64,000 nt of DNA from NCBI GenBank assembly GCA_008921705.1, contig VFFE01007601.1, positions 2,230,441 to 2,294,440 on the forward strand, given 5' to 3'. The notes beneath the pieces were generated by a model. That model was not told the DNA's origin, searched no databases, and worked only from the letters and a program-made list of their open reading frames with translations. Shown here piece by piece: positions 50,590-61,479 of this stretch. Numbering within the stretch: position 1 is the stretch's first letter; each line of letters starts with the position of its first letter. The stretch is from Burhinus oedicnemus. Taxonomy: Eukaryota > Chordata > Aves > Charadriiformes > Burhinidae. A program made the position numbers and the translations under genes.

Positions 50590-50668
50590 ACAATAGTCAC
50601 TCAGGAAGACTGCAGGAAGAAGAAATGAACCCAGATTCGTCAATCCCAATCTTGTGTCTTAATCACCA
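50590..50668 (-). repeat. MIR-like SINE relic
   Basis: The plus strand reads GAAATGAACCCAGATTCGTC, then AATCCCAATCTTGTGTCTTA and ATCACCACCAG. This follows the antisense head of a tRNA-core SINE ('attgaacccaggagtcctgattcccagtcctgtgctctaaccacta'). It lies within a 106-codon frame that is therefore unlikely to be a gene. Confidence 0.45.
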
Positions 50669-50669
50669 C

Positions 50670-52250
50670 CAGAAATTGTCAGTGCTTTTGACCTGGCTCC
50701 CTGCAGTTGGACAGACAGCTGGAAAGCACCTGTATCTTGCTTCATGGGGTGCAATTTATGTCGTGGAGAAATCATTCACAATACTTGATGTTTTGCCACA
50801 CAAACATTCGGTGTTCAGGGAGAATTTAGTCACTTGTGAGGTGGAGCTCTGGAGGATACACTGCTTTGGGCTTCCCGGATAGACAGGAGTCTTCTCATGA
50901 GGGAAGTCTACGTTCTTACACTTGGGACTGAGAAGAAGATAAAAGGGAAAAGAACACTTCACGTCCCTTCTCTGGTGCTGATCAGAAAGGATGCAGAAAA
51001 CCATCTAGTCAGGTGAATGAAAAACATAAGCTGTACAGGCAGAGATACAAGGAAGAAAGGTTTAAGTGGTTCTTTGCTAAAAATTATGTTCTTGTTTGTG
51101 GGATAAAATGGATTTTTAAAGAATCTGTTTACAATTGGATGAATTATATAAGTATCCATTATGTAATTGAATAATAGCATAATCTTCCATAATGACAGGC
51201 AGAAGCCTTCTAATGTTTGGGACAGGACTGCTATTTTCTTCTTACTTGGATATCTTTCAGATCCATTGTTATGCAGTTCTTTACATGATGTTTCCTTTCT
51301 TCCCTCTTTGAAATTCATCCATGCTAACTGGCTGTATTTACTCTATTATTATGCTTCCTTGAAAATGTCTTTTCTTCGTTACTTACGTCTTGATAGCATT
51401 CCAAGCGTACCATGCTGCGATGCTCTTTTTTCCTGCTATTGCAAGTTTGAGCCTCTGGATCCAGTTCTTGTACCTCTACACCTGTTAGCGCTCACTCCAA
51501 ATACGGGATAAAACTATCCCCATGCCAGGTGAAATAAAGGTCTTTGAAGGACAAAGAAGAACTTCAGTGAGGCTGGTTATAGGTTTACGAGGGATTTTTC
51601 CCTTCAGTGGTTTGAAAGGAAAAGAAAAGCAACTCACATGAGTAAGCATTTGCAAGTTCAGCTCCTGAATCAAATACTCCATTGGTTTTTGAGTATATTT
51701 TGCTGCAAAACTGGTTACATTTTTCTTTTAAACATGTTTTTGCTGGAAATTTTACTGCTAATGTGGGGTTTCTTGTTTCTTTTTTATTTTGTTTGTTCCT
51801 TGGTAATGCGGCATAATGTCCAGATAAAAAAATATCTTTCGGTGAATTAGCAATATGTTTAACACTGATGGCATTTTTCATCCTCCTTTCAAACACTGCT
51901 ACACGGAGTTCATTTGTAGAAGGGCAGTCTTGTGGACGGGATTTATGGGGGGGACGCATCTCTTTTCAAAATTATGAAAAACATCTCATTTTATGAAAAA
52001 ACCACAAACCCCTTGGGAAGCACAGAGGCTTTCGTTTCAAAACTGAACTGCTTCTGTCCACTTTTCTTGGAAAATCTTCAAGGAGCCTCCAGATTTTGAA
52101 TGTTGATGTTTGCAATCTCCTGTAAAAGAAAATACCCCTCCCCTCAATTTTTTTAAACATTGAATTATATACATATTTGAATATTCATATTTCAGTGAAT
52201 TGCTGACCACAATGACATTTCTGTGCCCTGGAAGAAATTATGAGCCTTTT
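50670..52250. other. Unique sequence, no gene recognised
   Basis: AT-rich sequence with short frames on both strands, the longest 124 codons (51585-51959, minus). The frames have no recognisable domain. No transposon end is seen. Confidence 0.5.
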
Positions 52251-52254
52251 TTTC

Positions 52255-52400
52255 AACTTCTGTTTCACAAAGCCGCGTTAAACATTTTCTCACAGCATTT
52301 GTTAATAACATAAGCAGGTTTATTCCACGACCGGGGATTTGTTTAGCCATAGGCTAAATTAGATTGGCCACATGTGGTGTTCAGAGTGCCACAGTGGGGT
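52255..52400. promoter_or_regulatory. Candidate conserved non-coding element
   Basis: A repeat-free block with CpGs kept in AT-rich context (AAAGCCGCGTTAAAC, ATTCCACGACCGGGG), a forkhead-like TTGTTTA and GATTGGCCACATGTGGTG (a CCAAT box on the minus strand beside a CACATGTGG E-box palindrome). There is no open frame. The inference comes from motif density. Confidence 0.3.
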
Positions 52401-52506
52401 CTGTGTAACACCCTCTATGAGTAACACCGCACTGCTGAAAAACGAGGGAGGGGGACGAGGGAGGGTTTAGAAGAGCCGGTAATTTTGCAGTTTAGCTGGG
52501 TTTCTG

Positions 52507-52538
52507 GTGGCGGCGGTGGTTGTTGTTGTTGTTGTTTT
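52507..52538 (+). repeat. (GGC/GGT/GTT)n trinucleotide repeat
   Basis: Short GGCGGCGGT units pass into about six GTT units. The minus-strand frame reads it as polyglutamine then polyproline, but there is no other support for a gene. Confidence 0.9.
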
Positions 52539-52889
52539 GAGTTGTGCATACTACGTTTGAAGAGAAAGCTAGGACTGGTTGGAGCCTTAATAAGAAATAA
52601 AAAAAATTGGAGGTGAAAGGGCTCGCTGATAAAAGAGCTGCTTTCATTTACTGCTCCAGGCATCTGCTGTAAAGGAGCCAAAGCGAATGTGCAAGCATCA
52701 GAGACAGTCGCAGGAGGGAGGAGGCAACAGTCAGAGCTGTGAGTAACTGTACATAAACATAATTTAAATCAAAACAGCTGAATAACAATTTAGGACATAA
52801 AAGGAAAGAGAAAAGGTGGAATGAAGTAAAGAAAAACAAACCCCACAAATCGACCACAGTCAAACGAGAGAGGAACGCAGAGGAGCAGC

Positions 52890-53420
52890 AAATGGAAGAC
52901 GAAAAATCAAGCAAAGCCATCAGGGTCCAGTGGTTCATTCCTGTGGTACCCTGCGGTTCCCAGCTCAATTACTCAATAAGGTCTCATGCTTTCCAGGCCA
53001 AGAGGAGCCCTGAAGTACCAAACCTCTCCTTCAAGCTTCTCGTCTTCAAACACAGGGCTCTTCACAGCTCAGCCTCCCCATACTTGCCTCTTTATGCTGT
53101 TTTCTGTGCCACCTCCCAGCCCCTCTGCTCTGCCAGTGACCCACAGTGCTCACTTCTACTGCTGCCATCATTCCCACTTGCCTGGAGCCACTTGTACCCT
53201 TTCCACATGGGTCCTCCTTTCCCCCAGAAGCCCTCCCCAAATATTGCTTGCTCCCGCTCGGCCCCTGCTGGCACCCACCAGCTGGTGATGGCCAGTCCCA
53301 GTGCATTATCACTTGTCATCTTGCCATCTCAGGTCACTGCTGTTGTCTCTTTCCATGTTCACATAGCTCCTTTTACAAAGGGGTTTTCATCCACAATTAA
53401 AGCTCCTAAGTCCTAACACA
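52890..53420. other. GC-richer stretch with overlapping open frames, no gene assigned
   Basis: Five frames of 75-174 codons overlap here on both strands. The longest (52892-53416, plus) is rich in Ser, Pro and Leu with no recognisable domain. Openness on both strands at once argues for composition, not coding. Confidence 0.45.
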
Positions 53421-54845
53421 ACAGCTGTTGATGCTCTACGGCCACCGAGGCCTTTGTGTCTTCTGCCTTTTCTCAGTCCCGCCCAGTGTCACTGGCTGGT
53501 GTCCTGACAAACAAGTAAGTACAAATTTTGATTTTTTAATCCTATTAAATATTTGGCCTTGATGATACTATGTGGCAATGAGTGACACTGATGACTCAGT
53601 TTTAAATGTGTTTTCCTGACATTCTTGTTAAATGGGGAGAGCAAGCAGAACATTGCCAGGTCGATGTGGCTAATGGAGAATGCTGTTGATGGGCTTCACA
53701 AAGACTAATTGCCCACTCCTTCAAATCCAAGAGACGTTGTTGTGATGGAACAAAGACCCATCTTTGTTCAGTGGCTGGAGAAGAATGGCAAGAGCAGAAG
53801 AAAACAGTAGGATAAAAGAGTGTCTCAAGCAGAGGCTGTTACCCCATACTTCTGAGGATGTTATTAAAGGCTCTGCAGTAGACCTTTCGCGAAATGTCTC
53901 CCTGACCCCAGTGCTGAAGCCTCCTTTGTGCCTGGAAGAATGAGGGCTTAAACCCTTTCCAAAATACTTGGGGTTTTGCTTTCTCATTAGTGCAAACTTA
54001 GCTTTGCTTGCATGTTGGGCATGTTTCAGTTCTCAGGTTTGCAATATGAGAAAAAGCCAAGAAACAAAATAATCCTCCCTCCTTTATGAGACAGTGTTAT
54101 TTCCCTCCCTGATCTATATGTCCAATTAGTCCATAGAAGTTCCTCTCTGCTAATTTGATATCCCGTTTTCCAGCTTTACCAACATCTGAGCCATCTGATT
54201 TGTGTGTGAGCATGTAGTAGGATGAGGATGTGTGACAATATTTTTTCCACAGCAGAAATGTGTGTATTTTTTCATGCATACATAATTAAAAACGGTTGAA
54301 AGCGACTTTGATTAAGCTTTCTCAAGAATTCAAACTAATGTTAATCACATTTCAGTAGAGATCATGCAATAATATTTTCAGCCAAAAAAAGGAGACTGCT
54401 TAGGGAAAGCCACCGTATTAGTAAAAAATAAAACCGGCTTGTGACTGGAAACATTTTGCTGTCTTTTCTTTAGCCCATACTAACAAGTGACCACTGTCAA
54501 GCAGTTACTAGGATAAATAATACATAATAGCAAGGCTAGAGAGAAATGAAGAGTCATAGGCAAGGGAGGAGAACATTGTTTCATCTCAGAATGGAAATGA
54601 AGCAGAGGCCAAAATCAGCAGGGTGGGAAGTCTGTTCCAGATGGCAGGAGCTGCAGAAGCTATTGCACCAACAGTAGCCAGCTTGTAGGAAGAGGCAGAG
54701 AGAAATAATCGGGTTTCAGCCAACAAAGTATCAGGTAATGTAAGAGGGGGACTAACCAGTGCCAAAGCTCTGACTGATGCTTCCTGAAGGGGATAGTCCT
54801 GCAGTAATTGGGAGGGTCACTGTGACTCAGAAACCCTGCGCTGCA

Positions 54846-54869
54846 GGGGAGGCGGGGGAGGTAGGGGGG
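54846..54869 (+). other. G-rich, possible quadruplex-forming stretch
   Basis: G tracts of 4, 2, 5, 2 and 6 lie within 24 bases. Two-layer or bulged quadruplexes are possible, but a canonical four-tract motif of three or more G is not met. Confidence 0.4.
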
Positions 54870-54909
54870 TTAACACTTTTTTCCTAGATGCAGCACTGAG
54901 TCATAAAGC

Positions 54910-54935
54910 CTTCTTCTTCTTCTTCTTCTTCTTTC

Positions 54936-54966
<31 letters not shown>

Positions 54967-54969
54967 TGT
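54910..54969 (+). repeat. Compound (TTC)n - poly(T) - (TG)n microsatellite
   Basis: About eight TTC units pass into a T run of about 18 bases and then about eight TG units. It is a compound simple repeat, likely length-variable. Confidence 0.95.
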
Positions 54970-54999
54970 ATGTCTCTTCTGTTAAGTAAAAATGATCTG

Positions 55000-57900
55000 G
55001 CATGTTCTTTTTCCAGAAGATTTCCAAGAGGACATTTTGGAGAGGCATTTCATCACGGAGCCCAGCAGACAGTCTCACCTCAGTTCGGATCTGCATCCTC
55101 AGGCAGATCTGCCTCTCCCAGGACAGGCTCCCCGTGACCTCCCTGTCCTGCCGACAGCCGCGGGACGCTGTGGTCCTGCCTGCAGACCCATGGGACCAGA
55201 ATAAAACAAAACAGAGGAGACAGGGCTTATCATCACCATCCCATCTTAAGGGAGGTGCCCAAAGTCACCCGTGGACTCGGTGGTGAGGATGGCAGTGGGG
55301 CAGAGGTTCCTGCAGCTGCAGTCTGGTGTTACAACTGTAGGGACACGTTTCCTCTCCAGTGACCTACTGAGCAGGACTCACTCTTGGGACCCACCAGTAA
55401 AGCGGTCAAATCTGTAAAGGAAATTAGAAGTAACTTTTTTAAACTAAAAAAAAAATTGCTTTAGCTGGGTATATGCCCTCTTGTATCCTCTGTTCTTACC
55501 GAGAAGACACCAAGTGTAATAAGGACGGTCCCACACACTACACTGGCTTCCAGGACGTGGATAACTTCTTCTCATGGTCCCTGATGCAGGTGTAAGAAAT
55601 GCATCAAAACTGAGGTTTTCCAAGGTCCACACTCCCAGACAGGCCCCAGCCGGCACTGCTGGGGGCTGAGGTTCTGAACCCAGCCTGACATTTTATAGAG
55701 CTGGTCATCAACCAGCAGTTTATGGCCAACCAATGTGTAAGTAGGGCTGATGTGGAGAGAGCTTTCTCCACATTTGCCTCACGTTGAGGACCCAGTTGGT
55801 CTTAAGATTCATTTCTGAGGTTGAATTAGGGTAAGGTTTGGGCTTGGAGCTGATTATCCAAGAGTCACTGTTCAGTGATTTCAAATGCAAGGTGTCAAAA
55901 TCCTTTGGGTTCAGAAAACCCCTTGCCGGTACTTCTCCAGGTTTCTGTCTCAGAAACCAGTTTGAATTTTGGAACAAAATCAGTTAAGTCATTTGGGGCT
56001 TGGTGATTTGACTTTGACTTCACATAATTTTAAAGAAGCTTGGATATAAACACTAGTTTTTAAAGATGCCAGGCCTAACAGTTGGTTTAAAAACTGAACA
56101 ATAAACATGCTTATTAACTTGCCACAGAAGATACACACATTGAATCTGCATTAGTTATTTGGCAGCACCATGAATACTTTCCTCAAACTGATTTGATGAC
56201 TAAACACTGTTTAGAATAGCCACCGATCCTGCTGAGAAAAATGTAACTTTTAGGGCTAACAGTTTCTTTCTGTTCTCATTTCTCCTTGAAATTCTGCTCA
56301 GCTTTTGGTCTAAATTCTTCATGGCAAAAAAATTAAATGAAAAATGCATTTTGGGGCAATGCCAAGGTCTTACAAGGCTCTGCTGGCTTTTTTGTTGTTG
56401 TTGTTGTTGTTGTTTTTTTAAAATCTAAAACTTATTCTTATTTTTAATTACAACCTCAAACACCCGATCAAAAATGTCAGTTTTGTCCAATTCAAGCAGA
56501 TTTAAACACTTTGAGAATAATACTTTTTGACTAACTGGTCAATTAAAAGTATAATTTTTCTTGATGCCTAACAGGAAAAAATAGAACAAAAGTTCAAAAT
56601 GTTCAATGAGCTGAAAAATCTGTTTTGTACCAGTTCTGTTGACCAACCTTTAAAACCAGTTTCACCCCATCGAACTGAATAGCACACTGTCTTCTTAAAA
56701 GGCCAGCAGTTTTCCAAGCAGATGTTTTGCATGTCACCCCCAATTTAGAAAGCAAGCAAACATGCAGCTGATACCAGTTTTTGACCAAGGCATCTGTAGG
56801 AAAGAAGCAGAAACCTTGCTGCTCTTGATCAGACATAGTTTCAAGGCTGCAGTGCATTTTTCAATAGCTGTGTTGAGTTTAGTGCTGCCATCTCGGGGAA
56901 ATCTGAGAGGAACAAGGTTATTTAAAAAAAATAAAATTAGAAAAAGCAACCACTATTTTTTGGCAAAATGTGACGATAAACAAACAGAAAAGGTCAAAAG
57001 ATAAATCACAGTTGCAGAAGGGACCTCCAAGACTTTACAAGCTTTTCTACTTACCATTTACCTCCTCAGCTCTGCCTTCTTTTGCCAAAAATGATACTTC
57101 ACTGATTTATTTTTTTTACTGTTGCGGGCAGGAGGTCTATAAATTGATCTTTGTAAGTCCTGGTAGAATATCTATATTATATCCTGTAGGTATTTCTAGG
57201 TTTGTGTATAATACCAGTGTGGTCCACCTTGACAAACAAACATCCCTGAAACCTACAGGTGATGCCACTGGACTTCTAAACGCTGAATGAGTGACAAATC
57301 TTTGAAGAGAAAAAGGACTGGTGACACCAGGTGACACACTGAAAAGGGCTTCTAAGCACAGCTCTCCACACAGTGGCTGGGTGTATTTGCTTCTCTTTTT
57401 TTGAATTGTTGGCTGATTTGAACAACATTGTTTCAGGCTAACCTGAAAGAAATATTTATCCTTCCTGTAGCCCCCAAATCAATCAGAAAAGTCAAACCAT
57501 AAGAGCAATTCACTTCAGGTTGGGAAAAAAAATTCATTCTGTTTCAACTGTTATTGTTGTTCTTCATCCCATCAAAAGGGAAATTTAATTCAATTTCCAA
57601 ATTAAATGCTCTTTCACAATGAAAAATCCAAACATTTATTTCAGGAGTGTCAAAGGGAAATGTATTAAACATTCATTTATAAGTCAATTTAAGATGATCT
57701 GCTGAACTTAACCTTGATTTACAAGTAACTTGGCTTTGCTTGGATAGGAGCTCTTTTCATCCCCTTGTGCAGAGCGCTGCTCTCGGAGCTGCTCTGGCAT
57801 GGGGAGAGGTGGTGGGGATGCTGAAAGGTCAGGTTGTGCTCAGCCCGATGCTCGGTGCCATCTCCAGCTCACCCATGAACGGTGACTGATGACATGTGTC

Positions 57901-58000
57901 AGGTGTCAGGGGACACAAACTAGCCCGGGTGAATATTCAGTGACAAGCATGTGGCCAGGCTGTTTTGCTGACGTGGCAGCCCTGGAGCATTCCTGTGCAG
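55000..58000. other. Unique sequence, no gene recognised
   Basis: 55020-55290 is GC-rich with three overlapping plus-strand frames of no known family. The remainder is AT-rich. No exon or transposon end is recognised apart from the TTG repeat listed separately. Confidence 0.5.
56388..56418 (+). repeat. (TTG)n microsatellite flanked by T runs
   Basis: About seven TTG units lie between two short T runs. Confidence 0.92.
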
Positions 58001-58024
58001 TCACCAACTGCAGCACCTGTTGTG

Positions 58025-58060
58025 ATGTCCCTCCTTGGCTCCCAATGTCCCTCCTTGGCT
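58025..58060 (+). repeat. Short tandem duplication (about 19-base unit)
   Basis: The phrase ATGTCCCTCCTTGGCTC occurs twice, directly adjacent apart from a CCA spacer. It is a small recent-looking local duplication with no evident role. Confidence 0.85.
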
Positions 58061-58699
58061 CTCCTTCACCCTCAATGCTGCTGACAACATCACGCTGGGC
58101 CCCAGGAGCTCCAGTTTTATAGGACACCGATGATGCCCTGGCAATACAAGATCCCTCCGTGTGCTGACTTAACCTCTCATCCTGCAGGACAGCTCTCCTC
58201 GCCCACTCATAGGTGACTCTTTTCCAAGTGGGCTTCTGACATTTGTCCCAAAAAACGTGAGAAGAACCACCCAAGAGGAACAAATTTTGCCCTGACCAAC
58301 TCTTCTAGGATGAAACTCGAGGCGAAGAGGTGGCTCGATCTACCTGTCAGCCTCCACCCCCTGCCACACACTTTTTACTGTTGACTCTCCTATTTTTTGT
58401 CATGCTCTCTGCTTGTTGTCTGAGACGAGATGAAAGATTTTTAATAGTGATGGCATACAGCTCTAGAGACAAAAGGGTCTATTCTTTTCTTATCTTGGAT
58501 GTGTTAAAAACACTCTACCTTCATCCTGCTACGTTCAAAAGGAGACAAAAAGTGAAACGAAGTGAACAATTTTTCAGCACCATTAATAAAACAACCCCAA
58601 ATGATATAAAATAACCTTGTTTCACATGACAAACACTGTACCCATGAGCTTTGGCTTCTCTCATGAAGAGAGAGAGAGAAAACCTTCAGAACTTTTTCT

Positions 58700-59480
58700 G
58701 GGCTCTCAAACTTCCAGCGTGGTTCGTAGGGGCTGTAATTTAGCCCCAGGCATTTGAGAATCTACTTTGTGTGTTTTGGCAATGACATGAAAATGCAGAG
58801 AGAACTGTACATCTTGCAGTTGTACGCTGAGCTGGGCGATCTGAGGGGCCTGTCTATAATAGAGGAATCATCTTTTCTTCAATGAAGTGCTACTATTGTT
58901 GTGATCTTCAATAAAGGATATAATGGACGCATTCATGTGGTGGCTGTTGTTTGTGTGACATTCTTTCAGCGTACGGCTAAGCGCACAAGAGTCTTTTAAA
59001 CTCTTCTCTACTCAGATCCAGTAGTGCTAGCATTTTGTGCCAAACTAGGTTGGTTTTCCCCCTGCAAGCTTCTTTTCCTATTATTTTTGGATAAAGCCAA
59101 TTGACCGTGAAATACCTCTTTATTGCAAAACGATATCTCCAAGACCTCGCTGTGGGATCACAGGTTAAAACAGCAGCGTAATGCACATTTGCGTGGAGGT
59201 GCTGTTGGTTTCGATATCCACCTTTCTAAAAGTCGTCACTTTGGCCCATTGTGGGCACGTTAAGAAACCGGTATTCATCAGGGGTCAGAAGTAATATTCA
59301 AAGCTGCATTTGCTTCTGGGTGCCGTAATCATATCAATGGCCCTTTTTCATATAAGAAGTCCGAACTGAAGTTAGGCCTTTCATGTGAGTAAACAGCATC
59401 CTCAGGCCTTCACAGGGTGACCTGAATAAAGTCGTTTCCTTCTGTCTGATTACAGCACGGGGCAGGGGAGAGATTTCCAA
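58700..59480. promoter_or_regulatory. Candidate enhancer cluster / conserved non-coding block
   Basis: This 780-base block is the most constrained-looking unique sequence in the window. It has no repeats or open frames, and CpGs are retained throughout in AT-rich context (AGCGTACGGCTAAGCGCAC, CAAAACGATATCTCCAAG, GCAGCGTAATGCACATTTGC, TTTCGATATCC, AAGTCGTCAC). It also includes words of the kind seen in deeply conserved elements (TTATTTTTGGATAAAGCCAA, GTGCCGTAATCATATCAATG). It does not look like a promoter: there is no CpG island and no convincing TATA box with downstream transcript. Conservation is inferred, not measured. Confidence 0.4.
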
Positions 59481-60276
59481 AGACAAAAGGCAGCGGTTGT
59501 GCCTGGAAAGGCAGAAATTTGCATAAACCCACACAGTAATGGCACGAGCAAAGAACATTTTAGCATGCAACGTGCACGTGCACTTAACTTATCACAGATG
59601 CAGTCACTAACGTGTGGTCAGATAGCTGGCTCTGAAGGAGGGGCCAGGCTTTGAGGAGGGGTGCTGAGCAAGGGTGCAGCCAACAGCTGGAAACGCGCAG
59701 GATGAGGCTCATGTGGGCCATGAGAGGATGCTCATTTTTCAGCCGTACAACACGACCACTTTTAGAAGAGGGGTAGGGGAGGAAATGTTACCTTGAATCT
59801 GCTCTAAAGAACTTACTTGAATCAATAGGCCTACATTTAAATAAGTTTAGATGTAATTATCCGTTACAAATCTGGTTTTCTGCCTTGTTAGCCAGAGATC
59901 CTAGGCACTTTTATTTAAAATTTGTACCAATCTCAACCTCATTTAACTACACAATGTGAACAGTTTAGGGGAAGAGGGAAAAAAAAAAAAAGAAAAACAC
60001 AAAACCTTCCAACATCTTTTCTTTTTAGGCAAGTTGAAAAGGATGAGCACCTAGCAAGGTTTTTTCTCAAGTCACTTTTTAAAGATTGTTATTATCTTTT
60101 CATATTAAAGTTAACATTACCATATGCTGTTGAGCTTTTGTTGATGGCAATGCTTAAACTGGGATGTTGTTTCCTTTGGAGATTCTTACTGCCAGTCATT
60201 AATTTACATTTTTTTGAAATCGTACAGCGAGTGCTTTGTTGATGCCTGTTTTCATTTTGTTTCTCTCTCTTTTCAG

Positions 60277-60800
60277 GTCACACATGAGGAGTTTTTTCAA
60301 ACAGCAAGTTAAGGCGATGGAATGAAATCAGTGACATCTGCCACTCATGCTCTCTCCCTCCATCCTGTTTACCCATAGCCCCCCTTTTTTCCTTTTCTTT
60401 TTGTAATGCTCCTGGTTTTCATCCCATTCAATGGCCACCCCGTATTCTGCCCCCCAGCCCCCAGCTTCTCCAGTAATTACTCTGGGGAGCGCATTTGAAT
60501 CTGAATCTCTTTCTCTCCTTCATTCTTTGGCCCTTTTTGGCTGTTGGTTTGGGGATGTCTTAATGTTCCCATTTGAACTGAGATGTCTCCCTTCATAAAC
60601 TTCAGTCATGTCCATTTTTATTTTGTCTCCGAGGAAATCAAAGATCATGTCATGAAAATGAAGTGTCCAGTACTTAACATGATCCCATGCTGATTGTAAC
60701 AGGCTTCTAGGAATTGTCCTACTCTGTGCTTTTGGTTCCCTATTGTGGTTGACCATCTCCATAACAATCTAAATAAATGAAATCTAATTAAAAAGAAAAA
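60277..60800 (+). other. Candidate 3'-terminal exon (coding status unknown)
   Basis: A strong acceptor, TTTGTTTCTCTCTCTTTTCAG (AG at 60275-60276), is followed about 495 bases later by an AATAAA poly(A) signal (60772-60777). In one phase the exon begins VTHEEFFQTAS then stop, and in another SHMRSFFKQQVKAME then stop. Either would leave a long 3' UTR, typical of vertebrate last exons. Neither peptide is recognised, and no upstream partner exon was identified, so a non-coding transcript or a chance combination is equally possible. Confidence 0.2.
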
Positions 60801-60886
60801 GGACACAACTGCCTCCCCACTCCCTCTTTAAAAGCTGAATGAATAACATTGAATCCTCTCCAGTAGGAAATTTATGAGGCTGAGAG

Positions 60887-61005
60887 TTAGGGTCCTGATC
60901 CTGAAATCTTTACTCATGCACTAATCCTCACACACTTGATTTATCCTTTCAGCTTCAGTTCACACAATGACTCATAAAAATAAGTGATGTAGGATTGGGC
61001 CCTTC
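60887..61005. repeat. Decayed palindromic repeat (two arms)
   Basis: The left arm GGGTCCTGATCCTGAAATCT, continuing TTACTCATG, and the right arm ACTCATAAAAATAAGTGATG, continuing TAGGATTGGGCCC, are imperfect reverse complements. They correspond to the amniote palindrome 'gggccctgatcctgcaaacacttactcatg'. It is the same family as the one-armed piece near 32425. It is a non-autonomous fossil. Confidence 0.6.
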
Positions 61006-61323
61006 AGAAACTTGCAATGACGCAGTTTTCCCCAGTGTTTTCTTTCATTACTGTGATTTTTAACTACTGACTATGCAGCAGAGAAAATATACTCAGCATA
61101 GAGATCTTTTTTCAACCCTTACTCCAGTAAGTAGAGTAGCAACTTGTCAGAGAAGGAGTTGATCCAACAAGCATACAGGTATACATTTTAGATTTCTTCA
61201 GTAATAGACTTGTCTCTGCTGTACCAGATTAGGACCATTGCCAAACAGGCTCATCCCATTGTATTACAGCGTGGATGTTCCCTATTACAATGCTTTAAAC
61301 TATCTATTCAGGAGATGCTGCTT

Positions 61324-61476
61324 CAAAAAAGAAAAAAAAAAAACAAAGAAAAAGAAAAAAGAGAAAAAAGAGAAAGAGAAAAAAGAGAAAAAAGAGAAAG
61401 AGAAAAAAGAGAAAAAGAAAAAAGAGAAAAAGAAAAAAAGAGAAAAAAAAGAGAAAAAGAAAAAAAGAAAAGGAAA
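61324..61476 (+). repeat. Long (GAAAA/GAAAAA)n purine tract
   Basis: About 150 bases of A with regularly spaced G, interrupted by a single C near 61344. It is an irregular GAAA/GAAAAA/GAGAAA satellite. The homopurine, partly mirror-symmetric nature allows triplex (H-DNA) structure. Lys/Glu/Arg-rich frames through it (61210-61564) and a Phe/Ser-rich frame on the other strand are artefacts of the repeat. Confidence 0.95.
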
Positions 61477-61479
61477 CCT

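Noticed and set aside
52892..53416. 174-codon plus-strand open frame
   Set aside because: Several frames are open on both strands at once, which indicates composition and not coding.
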